Shown here piece after piece: positions 12,101-20,785 of a DNA stretch of 64,000 bases. Numbering within the stretch: the first letter of the stretch is position 1; the number at the start of each line of letters is the position of its first letter. A program made the position numbers and the translations under genes. The notes under the pieces are model-generated. The model did not search any database. It worked only from the letters and a program-made list of their open reading frames with translations, and had not been told where the DNA came from. The stretch is from Pachypanchax playfairii (taxonomy: Eukaryota > Chordata > Actinopteri > Cyprinodontiformes > Aplocheilidae), in assembly GCA_006937955.1 (NCBI GenBank), contig SSNP01000024.1, forward strand, positions 4,742,077-4,806,076. Reading direction: 5' to 3'.

Positions 12101-15100
12101 TCCATTTTCCACATGCACCCCTCCCTCCTTCTCTGCCTCGGCTAAAAACGCTCTGAGATTAGCATATCCCAGAACAGAAATCTGAAAATCCTCAAGGCAA
12201 GTTCCAGTGACATAAGCTTGTTTATGCTCAGACAGAACAGGTTCCCACGAATTCTTCTAGTACAAATTCCCTAGCAAACAGAATTTCAAAAAAATCCTAT
12301 TTCAGACTGCACTGAAACCAGAGAGATTACACTCACCCCCTCGTTGAGCACAATATGACGGATTAGCACCAGGATCAGCTCCAGATCAATCTTCTCATCG
12401 CCGTCTAACATCTCCAGGGCCTCGATTGTGCTGTCAGAGAATCTGCAACAGGTTGACAAACGATAAACGAGCTACATCTTTTATCTGTCAACATGGAAAC
12501 TCGATGATCCTGCTGCTCTCTAACTCGTTTGGTTACGGCTGCTAGTGCTTTTGATCTTGAGTTTTTCTTTTTTTTTTAAAAACGAGAACCAAGTAAAAAA
12601 AAAATGTTATAGCAGCTGCCACTGGCTGATGAGTGTCACCATGGCAACAGCACATCCGTGTCTCTCACTCCCTGACTGACAGGCAGACAGGATAATAATG
12701 CTCCAACAGCCACTGTGCAAAAACTGTAAGATGTATCAAAAGATTTTATGGTCTGGGGGGGGTGGGGGGGTGTGTGTGTGGGGGGGGTGTCACATTGGAT
12801 ATTTTGTGTGTCTCGAGTTTTACGTACGATATACAACAAATACAAATTTTGAGCCCTAAATTATTGAATATCTTCTGCACCCTTGAAAAAAAAAATTCTC
12901 TTTGTGTGCAAAGATACTGACGAGTTTTTTTCAGATTCCTCTTACGTTGTATGATGAGGTACCATGAGTCACAGCATGCTGTACCCTATTGAGTTTCAAT
13001 GCATTTTCTTTATATCACAAAAATTCATAAGGAACAGTAGAATAAAAATTGCAGATAAACTAGAACAACCTGCCCGTAACAAAAGATCAAAGAGGACATA
13101 CAGTGCAAGTCCGTGATTTTATAGCAGCATCTCACATCTGAATAAAATGGCACTTAAACAACAAGGACGTTTTCAAAATATTCGCTAAATGCTTTCAGCA
13201 TAGAGCTGTAGTACCGTGCACTCAGGCAACGTGGGGTTTGGATTTCTAAAGTGATTATGTCTACGTTCTCCTTGAGACGAGTATTAATGATGGTAAAGAA
13301 AATAAGAAGAGGCAGGTAAAAGGATGAAACGTTGTTGAGGCAGTTTGTTTTTTGTTCTTAGAGAGACACAGCAGCAACATTTTATGCTGCAGACAATCCA
13401 AGCATTTATTCTTCTCTGTGATGAGCAGATTCAAGGTTCAATTCAAGGTCTAAATAAAACTCATTTGGTTGAAAATCTTCCTATTTTCTTCTACCAGTTC
13501 AAATACCCTGATGTCATCAGCAGCTCACCTGTTCTGCAGCGTACGTATGTAACAGTGCCAGCTCTCCTGGTATTCCAGCTCTCTCTCCTCCTTCTCAGGT
13601 CTGGAGTTACGGCCCTGCCAAAAACTCCTCTTCCATGCTGGACGACGGTCTGGATTCTGAGGACGATACCTGACAGAGAAGGACCTTATGGTTTGGACAC
13701 TGTGAGGTTCTGAATGTGTGTGCACATGCGTGTTTACTTCTACCTTGTCATCTCTAAAACGTCCTCAAGCAGAAACTCTTCCACTGGAAATGTCAATCCA
13801 GGGATGTGGATAATGGGACAGTTGTCTGAGGAGAGGACGATACAGATAAGGATGAGCATTCCTGCTTAGAAAAGAAAACAGAGCGTGTGATTTGATGGGA
13901 TGCACACCGAAATATTGAGAAAACTTCTCTGCGTTCAGCGTTGCGCTCATCAGGATGACTTTAAGATCGTTTCGGAGTTTGAGCAAGTCCTTCACGATGA
14001 TGAGCAGAACGTCCGACTGAAGGTTCCTCTCATGAATCTCGTCCAACACCAGGTGACTTATGCTGGACAGCAACCTGACAACAACACATGGAGGGTTTGA
14101 CTCTGGTTGATTTGACAGATGTCTGATGATGTTCCGACTCGACTTACTTCATGCAAGAGATTCGGTATAATTAAAACATTTTTTTGTGAAAATCCACATT
14201 TTCATCTATAAAATAACTTTACACAAACTTCTTGCTCAGAAAACTGGAGGTTAATTCTGAATGAGAATAAAGGAGAAGCTAGCATCCACAAAGTCTGTTT
14301 CATAAATTTCAAAGACATTTGGAATGCAGAGAATGAAGGGATGAGTCAACAGACGCTCTGTGTGTGTCTGGTTATATGGAAGAGCATCCAATCTAATGAG
14401 TTTTCCATCAACAGCAGAGCAAACAGAAAATGAGAGAGAACAAAGAAAAGGGAACGAGGATTGAGACACAGAGAGGAAACACAGGAGGAAGTAGAAGATG
14501 TGATGAGGATGAGAGATCAGACTCACGGATCTGAGCGCAGCCACTGAAGAATAATGCCTGTTGTACAATACAGGATCGAACCTTGTCTCCGTGGTAACCG
14601 GCTGTGAAATTTAAAAAGAAAAAGATGAAAAACAAAAAAGACCTTTCTAGGTGACACAAATTAAGAGTAGTGTAAAGAGAGAATGTTATTTTCCTCTTTT
14701 TGTATTCAGCTGCACAACTGCAGTTTTTTTTCTCCACTTTCCTTTATTTTGTTTATTTATTTATTTTCATTTTGGGGACTCAATATACTCCTTATATTTT
14801 TTTCATTTAAACTTTTTGTAAAGTCATTTCTTGGCATTACCTGTTATGTATAAAACTGAGACTGTTTTTTATATAAAATATTCTATATAAAGAGCAAGTC
14901 GATACCAACTCACAAACCAAGTTTTAAGTTCTAGTTCTTTTTTTTTTTTTTTTTAAAAAAGGAAATTATTTAAAAATATTACGGTATCGCAGAAATTTCT
15001 AATTACTTAATCCAATGACATCAAATGTACCTTTAACAGGTCTTTCCTCAACAATCCAGCTGTTTCGTATCTTAATTGTGTTTTCTGGGCTTTGTTGGAG

Positions 15101-18100
15101 GATCTAAGTAAGTGCCAATTTTGTTATTACCTTTTAATAACATCACGATTAAATAAATAACATTTATTCAAGTCAAATTAAATTAAATGGAGAATTTGCT
15201 GACTGTTATATGTGAACAAGGTTTAAAGTGTTAACTTATGTCTACACAAACATTTCTATGGACATTTTTAGATATTTGTCAATTTCACCACTAACTTATA
15301 TACAAAAATATCTCGTGAAAAAATAGTGTATCAACCAAGAGATTGAATCTATTGTTCCCACCAATTAAACAAGTCAGGAAAAAGAAAAAAAAAGATACAA
15401 CTCTTGTGCTCACACAGACTTTAATACTGTATATTAAGCTTTGTCTGATCGAAAGTTTAATTAAATAAGATTAAATAGGTGATTCTTGTTTATTGAATCT
15501 TCAGAAACAATAACCAAAAAAAAAACCTGAATGCATCTCCCTGACATCTAAACTTCAATAAAAGGTTTGTTATATAATTCATGTCTGTTTGTTATTTTGA
15601 AAATACTTTTAACTAATTTCAGCAAATAAATAAACTCAAGAGTGGAAACGACTAAAGCAGTGAAAAAAGTGACACAAGACCCTGAAAATGGTTAAATATC
15701 ACCAAAATCTGAGATAAAGATAAAAAAAAACAACTACATACACATAAGATAAGCATACACAAGTATTTGGAGCCATTAAATGGCACGTAGCAAGTTTAAA
15801 ATATTAAAATAAACTGCTGAAGGACGAGGTTCTCTGAGGGGCCGGGCTCTTTCAAGCTCCAGAGGAGCCTCAGGGTAAAAAGAAGATGCTAACACTTCCA
15901 CACCTCACACTCGCTGCTGTACTACAGACTGAATTTTATAACACAAAACTACTCAATAAAAAGGCTCACTGTGAGGTCATGTCATTCGCACTGTGGCAGA
16001 GAGCTCCTTCAGCCAATAAAACTTCTCCTGGTTGGTAACTCAACCTTATCAACACTGAGAAAGTTCTGCTTTCTTTATATTTTCAAATCTAAGTACAGAT
16101 CTGCTACTCTGTTATGTGAAACACATGGTATTCTGACATAATCTAAATCTGCATTTTTCCAAAATCCTCAACAAACTAACCAGAAGGGGCGTGGCTTCTT
16201 TTCACACCACCTACGGACTTCAAACCCGTCACAGGTATGGTAGTTTTTCGTAGTCTTGCAAACAGAAATCCGCACGTGTCTTTTTATTTTGAAATTTCCG
16301 GGTATTTTACGTTTCAAGAACGCCTGATTTCATGTCTGGTCCAAACTTAACGGCTGAACTTGACGCGTTTTAGAAGCGTAGTGCGTCAAAAATAGAACTG
16401 CAACGTAATGCCCGTGACACTACGCTCCTGAGACGTGTCTCTCACGCGCGCTGCTTCGCGCGCAGTGGAAAATGTCTCATTGACTTTAATGGTGGCTATC
16501 AACCGCGTATTACGCGTCACTAACATTGCGTGTCTGTTGCGCATTCAGTAGAAAGGAAGGGTGAGGTTCCCAAACCAGACACCCTTTTTTCCATGACTAA
16601 TCCATTAAGATGCTGTCCATGAACACCACAAACAGGACAAGAGACGAGGGACAGGCTTGGCAAAGTCCAACCAGCTTGACTTAGTTCAGAGAATGTGGAC
16701 ACAGCTCTTGCTTTGGACATGGATCTGGGACACTGCCACAGGACCCCCAACCAAACACCTCGGAGGACCCGGTTCTAAGCCTTCTCTAAATTCACGAAAC
16801 AAATGTAGACCAGAGAGCAAAACTCCCAGAACCTTAGCAACCGCAACAAGAGTGAAGATCTGGTCCACTGTTCACAGACCCAATAGTCACACTGTTCTTC
16901 CTGAATATCCAAAGTTCTACAGTCAGTCCGAGCCTCCTTTCCAGCAACCTTTTCCAATGTGACTGAGCCCACATTCTCCCCTGGGATCATACAGCCTTGA
17001 TCTGTCACTCCGAGACATTGTCCTGGTTTTCCATGAAACACTGAATTTAAAACACACAAATATAATCCAATAAAACAGATTAACTTTACATATTTTTTAA
17101 AAATAAAGAAAAGATATAAAGCTCCAACAGGGACCCAAATTTCTAAAGATTTATTTTTGGAATAATGGCCACTGACTGAATTAGGAAAAAAAGGGACCTT
17201 GTACATGTTGCAGTCAATTACTTGTCAGTTTTTTCAACCAAAAGACAAACACCCACTGAGAAGAATTGTGTGCTAATTTTTTTTAACTAGTCTTTTCATG
17301 GGAAAAGGGGGTGTATCATGAGATGTTTAACAAAGAAAACATCTGAGACTCCCAGTGACAAACAGAGGCGAGTATTACAAAGATGCCTCCTTATCTAATA
17401 TTGAGGTTCTTTAGAACAAAACATTGTTTCAGTTTTTGTTTTTAGAAGATTAGAAAGTCACGACAACATTAACTGGCTGCAGCTGAAGAACAAAAACAGA
17501 AACACAGCAAAGGAAATGGAAAAACACTCCTAAACTCAGCCTGACCTTTTTTCTGTCCCATTTCTCTGACAGCTATAATAATTTCAAAGTCATTTTATTC
17601 TTTGCATCATTTCTCTTTCTCCAAACCAAAGTTCCTTTTTCCCTCTTGTCTCTTTGAATATTCTGAATATCTCCACACACCTCAGATAAAACATCTTCCA
17701 CACAGATCCATCATTAAATCAACTGGAGAAGATGGTTCTATAAAAACATTTATTTCTTTTATAGCTCCCTGCAAATGAGGTTAGAGATGAAACATCAAGA
17801 TGTAAAAAAAAATGGAATAGTCACCTGATATTTGGACTAACTGGTCAGATTCTGCTGAGGTTAACTGAAATAATCTCCATCACTTTTCTTATTTTCAATC
17901 CAGATTATAAACCTTTAAGATAGCCCAAAAACTGATGCTGCTTTGCTTTTCCAACAACTAAACTAATACACAGTGAGACTAAATTATAAGCTCTATCCAT
18001 CATCTCTATTTCAAGCATCAGTAGATGTTTGCAAAGACTTTCTTACCTCTGCAGGCGGATTTGGTACCCGCAAGAATTTCCATTACCAACACTTTCGGCT

Positions 18101-20190
18101 CTCTCTGCAGCTACACGCTCGGCTACCTGAGAGGAAACAACGACAGTCAGGAGTTTGTTTCATAAATCCGAACGTTGACATCAACACAATCAGGCCGGCG
18201 GAGAACGCACCGAGATGGCGCTGATGCGACGAGGCTGCGTGCAGACGACGCGGCACGTCGAGCCCAACCCTCTGTTGATGTGGTCATCGAGAATGAACTG
18301 AGTGACCTGGGTGGTCTTTCCACACCCGGTCTCCCCGCTCACCACCAGGACACGGTTGGAGTTGATCAGCTCCACCAACTCCTGTGGTGTGGAAGTGGAA
18401 AAGGATGAATTAGGATACAAGAAGGGTCGGAAAGGGTGGAGGAAATTAAGATGAAAAATAATTTGGATCAAACATAAAACCTGTTTTAATCAATGTTTTA
18501 TATTTTTGTTTTGTGGGCAATAAAAGACACACTTGCCTCTTTTTTTCTGTAGGATGGCAGCTGTTCTCGAAATTTCTGAAAGGAAAAAAGAACAAAAATA
18601 TATATATTTCTGAATCTGATTGAGTTTTCTGTTCTTAAATAATTGTATCTGAACTCAGTTAAACAGTTTTTTTTCTTTTACTCTATTGAACATTAAATCA
18701 TATCATTATACATCATCAACATAGAGATAAAAATAAAGCCTAGTGAAGTCCAGGTTTAGTTTTTCAAACTGTACATAACACACCCTTAAACACATACCAG
18801 CATGTCTTTGTACTTTGGGTTGGATTCCTTGCTTTGGAGATCTCTCTTTAAATAGTCATCCTTTAAACCATCTCTGACCACTTCCTGAAATAAGAACTCC
18901 AGATCCTTGTCTTTCCTCTGAAGTTTCACCGTCTCTTCCTGATCTTCTTCATCCCAGTTGTCTGGAGGCTCGTCGTTAACGTCACTATTCACAAACAGTA
19001 AATAACACGGGTAACAGTGAATGAGGTGGACAGCCTGATGACGCTGGCTCCATTTTCAGTGGGATTAAACCCGGATTATAAAGTTTACATGAATTGCAAA
19101 CAGACTTCACCATGTTTTCAGTACAGCCTGAGAAATGAGTTTCACGCATTACATGTTCAGATTTGGAGACAGTTTTAATCGAGTTAGAGCTGGAATCTTG
19201 CTGTGAAAGAAAACATTACAAGCGTCTGTCAGCTACTGAGCAATTCATGCCTTTCATACATATTTACCATCCTGTGTCCTGGCCTTGAGTAACGTCTACT
19301 TCCTCTTCCTCAGATTTGGTCTTGAGTTTCAGCTCTTCGGGCAAATCACCATCAAAGTAACTGAGAGTGACAACCGGATTAATTGTAGTTGTACATGCAG
19401 TTAGAACCACGACAAAAAAAAAACAGTTCAGGGGTTTTTTCAGCTTGAAACTCCACTAAGCAAGATGATCTTTTCCTCACCAGTGACTACTAGCCGCCGT
19501 CTGCCAGTCGTCAGACATTGAGGTGCTCGCACCCCCGGCGTTTCTTCGTGGGTCGTAGTCGTCCTTCTGAACAGAGTTGAGAAGCTTGGTGATGTGCTCC
19601 TCCCTGGCCTCATCCATCTGGACCACTGCCCGCTTCAAATACAAAATAAATGAATGAACCTTGTAGCCTACATGTCAGCCAGAACACTACTACCACCTAC
19701 AATTAACTAAATACTACAGATCATCATGTGTCATCACAGGTGGACAGACACAAACTTATCAGAGTCTTTTTAAGTCCTAATATCCTGGCTGATGAGTGTG
19801 AATGAGGATATTATGTGATACAAGGCTGATACTCATTTATCAGATTAGAATAAACGTCTAAACATGGAGCAACTATTTTATCTGTATGAGATGAGGAGAG
19901 ACCTGCAGACAGTAAATCGTGCACAACAATAGAACATATACCGATCTCCGGTCAGCTTGTTTTCTTCTCACGGCTCCGTATCGTGCGTACCACAGACCGA
20001 TCTCACGACCCCTCAGATGAGGCGGAGGACGGTCCTTCTGACCGCCTCCCCCTCCGTCCTGGTCAAAGTCGAACCCCCCGTGTCCCCTCGAACCTCCTCC
20101 ACTCCTGTCGGGTCTCTCTCTGCTGCCATCTCTGTAGCCGCCGCGTCCTCCTCTCCTGCCTCTTCTTCCACCTCCGGACCTGTAACTCAT
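8..20190 (-). CDS. dhx36: dhx36, DEAH-box G-quadruplex helicase (26 exons, 3' end off the window)
   Basis: ATP-dependent DEAH/RHA-type helicase that binds and unwinds G-quadruplex RNA and DNA in nucleus and cytoplasm. Spliced exons give 3,064 coding nt (1,021 residues) with intact phase at every junction; human DHX36 is 1,008 aa, so only a short last exon is missing. Visible in order: an RGG/Gly-rich N-terminus (1-53); the DHX36-specific G4-binding motif HLRGREIGLWYAR (58-70); Walker A GETGCGKT (256-263); DEIH (360-363); SAT (392-394); motif VI QRKGRAGR (625-632); then winged-helix, ratchet and OB-fold regions. The start is the first in-frame ATG (20188-20190), with G at -3, and its MSY matches the human N-terminus; the frame upstream has only a TTG. 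All introns are GT-AG except intron 5 (GC-AG). Large introns carry transposon relics. Identity is very secure from near-identical motif blocks through the whole length. Confidence 0.97.
225..377 (-). CDS. dhx36: dhx36 exon 25 (aa 924-974)
   Basis: Encodes IFLYDCTEVSPFSLLFFGGD, the QKDEDQETIAVDRWIVF block and SPARIAHLVK. Phase 0 at both ends. Confidence 0.96.
1736..2090. repeat. Unclassified interspersed element with ACGATAAT-type ends
   Basis: Starts CAGTGTTGCCAGACATACG and is rich in TACGATAATT/TATGATAATTT motifs at both ends (1749-1790 and 2055-2090), as in a non-autonomous DNA element. No clean inverted repeat pair or target duplication can be read. Lies in dhx36 intron 24. Class unknown. 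Confidence 0.35.
2161..2281 (-). CDS. dhx36: dhx36 exon 24 (aa 883-923)
   Basis: OB-fold strand-rich region VKVYTQADGKVCIHPKSVNA and FNYTWLIYHLKMRTSN, matching human. Confidence 0.95.
2365..2829. mobile_element. hAT-like non-autonomous element with GTATCG repeats
   Basis: Left end TAGGGCTTTAACGATACA; right end TGTATCGTTACAGACGTA, whose reverse complement resembles the left with a few changes. Subterminal regions are arrays of TGTATCG/CGATAC. Flanking 8-mers ATGGACAC and ATAGACTG agree at 5 of 8 positions, a decayed 8-bp duplication. The TAGGGCTGCAACGAT-type end is typical of fish hAT MITEs. Lies in the dhx36 intron between exons 23 and 24. Confidence 0.6.
3678..4806 (-). mobile_element. Decayed Tc1/mariner-type transposon
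   Basis: Left end CAGTGCTGTGAAAAAGTATT and right end (reading inward) TGCTGTAAAAACAAAGTATT are diverged inverted repeats of a common fish Tc1/mariner family. The interior shows the antisense of its transposase gene (for example TTTGACTAGACCACTTCAGG, then ACCATCACACTACCACCATC), broken by deletions and stops, so the coding strand was minus. No functional frame remains. About 1.1 kb, interrupted by the fold-back at 4251-4320. Confidence 0.75.
4251..4320. mobile_element. 70-bp Tc1-type fold-back nested in the older element
   Basis: Two perfectly complementary 25-bp arms starting CAGTACAGACCAAAAGTTTG flank a 20-base loop, with TA on each side (4249-4250 and 4321-4322), the Tc1/mariner target duplication. 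The arms are the terminal repeats of a well-known Tc1-like family in fish and frogs. Perfect arms inside a heavily mutated host element indicate a much later insertion. Confidence 0.85.
5578..5668 (-). CDS. dhx36: dhx36 exon 23 (aa 853-883)
   Basis: Encodes DNEKLIKALIVAGLYPKVAM and IRPSYSKKRP, start of the OB fold. Followed by a 3.3-kb intron packed with transposon relics. Confidence 0.94.
5761..5860 (-). CDS. dhx36: dhx36 exon 22 (aa 820-853)
   Basis: Encodes MLHNMKGQFAEHLMHAGFVS and SGDPKDPKSNINS, nearly identical to human. Confidence 0.95.
5945..6028 (-). CDS. dhx36: dhx36 exon 21 (aa 792-819)
   Basis: Encodes GWEEAKQRGARYERDYCWDN and FLSANTLQ, matching human GWEEARRRGFRYEKDYCWEY. Confidence 0.95.
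6119..6205 (-). CDS. dhx36: dhx36 exon 20 (aa 763-791)
   Basis: Encodes GKEKMADTRRRALSRNSKSD and HLTIVYAVK, matching human SDHLTVVNAF. Confidence 0.94.
6341..6514 (-). CDS. dhx36: dhx36 exon 19 (aa 705-762)
   Basis: Encodes the ratchet domain: LTALGFHLARLPVEPH, GKLILFGALLGCLDPVLTIA and SLSFKDPFFIPL. Confidence 0.95.
6867..6965 (-). CDS. dhx36: dhx36 exon 18 (aa 672-704)
   Basis: Winged-helix sequence ILKLGSISRFLEKALDPPSE and AVNLAIKNLTNL, aligned to human ILRLGGIAYFLSRLMDPPSN. Confidence 0.94.
7574..7599 (+). other. G-quadruplex-forming tract in dhx36 intron 17
   Basis: Four G-runs of at least three (GGGG, GGGG, GGG, then eleven G) with loops of C, AA and A: a textbook short-loop G4 motif on the plus (template) strand. 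Confidence 0.7.
7870..7987 (-). CDS. dhx36: dhx36 exon 17 (aa 632-671)
   Basis: Encodes RVQPGKCYHLYNGLRASLMD and AYQLPEIMRTPLEELCLQIK, the RecA2-winged-helix junction. Confidence 0.95.
8312..8455 (-). CDS. dhx36: dhx36 exon 16 (aa 584-632), motif VI
   Basis: Encodes SITIDDVVFVIDGGKIKETN through QRKGRAGR, the arginine-finger motif completing the ATPase site. Confidence 0.96.
8985..9049 (-). CDS. dhx36: dhx36 exon 15 (aa 563-584), motif V start
   Basis: Encodes VFKRPPPGVRKIVIATNIAE and T, the nucleic-acid contacting TNIAET block of RecA2. Confidence 0.96.
9166..9221 (-). CDS. dhx36: dhx36 exon 14 (aa 544-562)
   Basis: Encodes DQFVIIPLHSLMPTINQTQ, diagnostic of DHX36. 56-bp exon, too short to stand out as an open frame on its own. 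Confidence 0.96.
9762..9849 (-). CDS. dhx36: dhx36 exon 13 (aa 515-544), motif IV
   Basis: Encodes EGAILVFLPGWDNISSLND and LLMAQQMFRS; LVFLPGWDNI is nearly identical to human. Confidence 0.96.
11533..11646 (+). CDS. Orphan coding-exon candidate, SAM-like N-terminal half
   Basis: Plus-strand ATG (context CCGTCATGG, G at +4) opens 38 codons ending AAG|GTAATT, a good donor. The peptide runs from MANQPVGFQPFDNATADQLL through EWLSVGVTDG to ASYREK; the QLLEWL ... G ... YREK pattern resembles helices 1-2 of a SAM domain, which would need a second exon to complete. It lies antisense inside dhx36 intron 12, and no continuation is visible nearby. It could be the first exon of a transposon-encoded or captured gene fragment. 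I do not recognise the protein. Confidence 0.35.
12337..12442 (-). CDS. dhx36: dhx36 exon 12 (aa 479-514)
   Basis: Encodes FSDSTIEALEMLDGDEKIDL and ELILVLIRHIVLNEG, RecA2. The five-G run at the boundary is resolved as GGG|GTGAGT. Confidence 0.94.
12755..12787 (+). other. G-quadruplex-forming tract in dhx36 intron 11
   Basis: Runs of G8, G7 and G8 separated by T and a GT repeat; easily splits into four G3+ tracts. On the template strand of dhx36, so it would form in DNA, not in the pre-mRNA. Confidence 0.7.
13529..13669 (-). CDS. dhx36: dhx36 exon 11 (aa 432-479)
   Basis: Charged, divergent RecA2 insert (YRPQNPDRRPAWKRSFWQG ... EYQESWHCYIRTLQN). Length and charge match the human KRGFMQGHVNRQEKEEKEA region. 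Splice sites are canonical. Confidence 0.9.
13744..13825 (-). CDS. dhx36: dhx36 exon 10 (aa 405-432)
   Basis: Encodes DNCPIIHIPGLTFPVEEFLL and EDVLEMT, the RecA1-RecA2 linker; matches human NCPMIHIPGFTFPVVEYLL. Confidence 0.95.
13908..14074 (-). CDS. dhx36: dhx36 exon 9 (aa 349-405), DEIH box and SAT
   Basis: Contains SHLVLDEIHERNLQSD (motif II; metal and ATP hydrolysis) and KVILMSATLNAEKFS (motif III). The donor lies inside the codon before DNCPIIHIPG. Confidence 0.96.
14527..14601 (-). CDS. dhx36: dhx36 exon 8 (aa 324-349)
   Basis: Encodes SRLPRRQGSILYCTTGIILQ and WLRSDP, motif Ib of RecA1. Acceptor TTTCACAG; donor ATCC|GTGAGT. Confidence 0.95.
16180..16545. repeat. Possible Harbinger-like non-autonomous sequence
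   Basis: CpG-rich block unlike its AT-rich surroundings, with acgcgttttagaagcgta, a GCGCGCTGCTTCGCGCGC hairpin and short inverted acgcgt motifs, as seen in fish PIF/Harbinger termini. Ends and duplications could not be defined. Lies in dhx36 intron 7. Confidence 0.3.
16560..17206 (-). mobile_element. LINE fragment with reverse-transcriptase remnant
   Basis: Minus-strand translation contains IQEEQCDYWVCEQW, WEFCSLVYICFVNLEKA and, in a shifted frame, PPRCLVGGPVAVSQIH. These match the reverse-transcriptase finger/palm region (motif A, usually ...MCFVDLEKAFDRVP) of a fish non-LTR element. Frameshifts and stops make it dead. Sits in dhx36 intron 7, on the same strand as the gene. Confidence 0.65.
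18047..18126 (-). CDS. dhx36: dhx36 exon 7 (aa 298-324)
   Basis: Encodes VAERVAAERAES then GYQIRLQ, RecA1 sequence conserved with human. Followed by a 3.4-kb intron holding a LINE fragment. Confidence 0.94.
18211..18381 (-). CDS. dhx36: dhx36 exon 6 (aa 241-297), Walker A
   Basis: Encodes ELVELINSNRVLVVSGETGCGKTTQ and the motif Ia region CTQPRRISAIS. Carries the P-loop that binds ATP phosphates. Phase 0 at both ends. Confidence 0.95.
18382..18536 (-). other. dhx36: dhx36 intron 5, GC-AG type
   Basis: 155-bp intron with donor GAG|GCAAGTG and acceptor CCACACCACAG|GAG. GC donors are a small minority of vertebrate introns and normally need a strong AG|GCAAGT context, which is present here. Confidence 0.85.
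18537..18575 (-). CDS. dhx36: dhx36 exon 5 (aa 228-240), 39-bp exon with GC donor
   Basis: Thirteen codons KFREQLPSYRKKE, matching human FREKLPSYGMQKE. The following intron starts GCAAGT after GAG, the classic strong context for a GC-AG intron. No in-phase GT donor gives the conserved ELV junction. Confidence 0.88.
18798..18984 (-). CDS. dhx36: dhx36 exon 4 (aa 165-227)
   Basis: Acidic/basic linker reading NDEPPDNWDEEDQEE through NPKYKDML, the stretch just before the helicase core. The donor is CTG|GTATGT; phase 0. Confidence 0.91.
19268..19360 (-). CDS. dhx36: dhx36 exon 3 (aa 134-165)
   Basis: Acidic, low-conservation linker (FDGDLPEELKLKTKSEEEE) between the DSM and the helicase core. Both splice sites are canonical and the phase agrees with its neighbours. 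The weak homology makes this exon less certain than most. Confidence 0.85.
19481..19632 (-). CDS. dhx36: dhx36 exon 2 (aa 84-134)
   Basis: Begins RAVVQMDEAREEH, matching human RAVVHMDERREEQ, which fixes the acceptor. Ends ACTG|GTGAGG, two bases into a codon. Confidence 0.93.
19942..20190 (-). CDS. dhx36: dhx36 exon 1 (aa 1-83)
   Basis: Encodes the RGG/Gly-rich leader and the G4-binding DSM helix (REIGLWYA). The donor reads TCG|GTATATG. Phase 0 end. The leader is compositionally biased and diverges from mammals, while the DSM is conserved. Confidence 0.93.
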
Positions 20191-20514
20191 ACCGCCGTCA
20201 CCGGATTCAAACGCTGTCAAAATAACTGATTCTTAGTCATGTAGTTTGATACGAGGCTGAATTAGCGACACCGGGCGGGGGTGAGAAGATAGACCGTGAC
20301 CCGAAATGATAATTCACAAAAAAATAAGGTCTCTAACGACCAAGCTGTCGATAGGTAACTTTACAAAACAACGTACACATTCATTTCCAGCTCTTTTACT
20401 TTGTAAACAAACAACACGCTACTGTTAAATGTGCAAACATCAGTGGCAGCAGCAGCTTTGAGAAATCCGGTGTGTCGCAGAATGATGTCGTAGCAACTGG
20501 CAGCAACTGGAAAT

Positions 20515-20540
20515 TGACGTAGCGCTCTGGGATTGGCTGT
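20515..20540 (-). promoter_or_regulatory. Likely dhx36 proximal promoter: CCAAT box and CRE-like site
   Basis: About 330-350 bp upstream of the dhx36 ATG. On the gene's strand there is AGCCAATCCC (CCAAT box, 20530-20538), and on the plus strand TGACGTAG (CRE-like half-palindrome, 20515-20522). The surrounding 20230-20580 stretch is richer in CpG than the flanks and has no repeat. Typical of a housekeeping TATA-less promoter; the transcription start is not determinable by eye. Confidence 0.45.
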
Positions 20541-20751
20541 TCGCTGTGCGACTATAGTTGTGTAGTTTCCAAATCCGTCTTAAACATAAACATTTTGATA
20601 AAAAAAATGAACACGTGTCAAAAATGTTTACATTAAAAAAAATGTATTTAATTTGAAAGAATGGAAAAGTAAAGAGCATCTGAAAGAAAATAAAAAAAAA
20701 CTGGGTCAGTTTCAGATCAGATCACAAGGCAAAACAAAATAACAGCAACGA

Positions 20752-20754
20752 CAC

Positions 20755-20784
<30 letters not shown>
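20752..20784. repeat. (GAT)n microsatellite
   Basis: About ten tandem GAT units running into TATAATAATA. Located just upstream of dhx36. Confidence 0.85.

Positions 20785-20785
<1 letters not shown>

Noticed and set aside
19957..20229. Plus-strand Ser/Pro-rich frame at the dhx36 start
   Set aside because: Antisense of the RGG-rich exon 1; GC-rich coding exons often leave such open frames.
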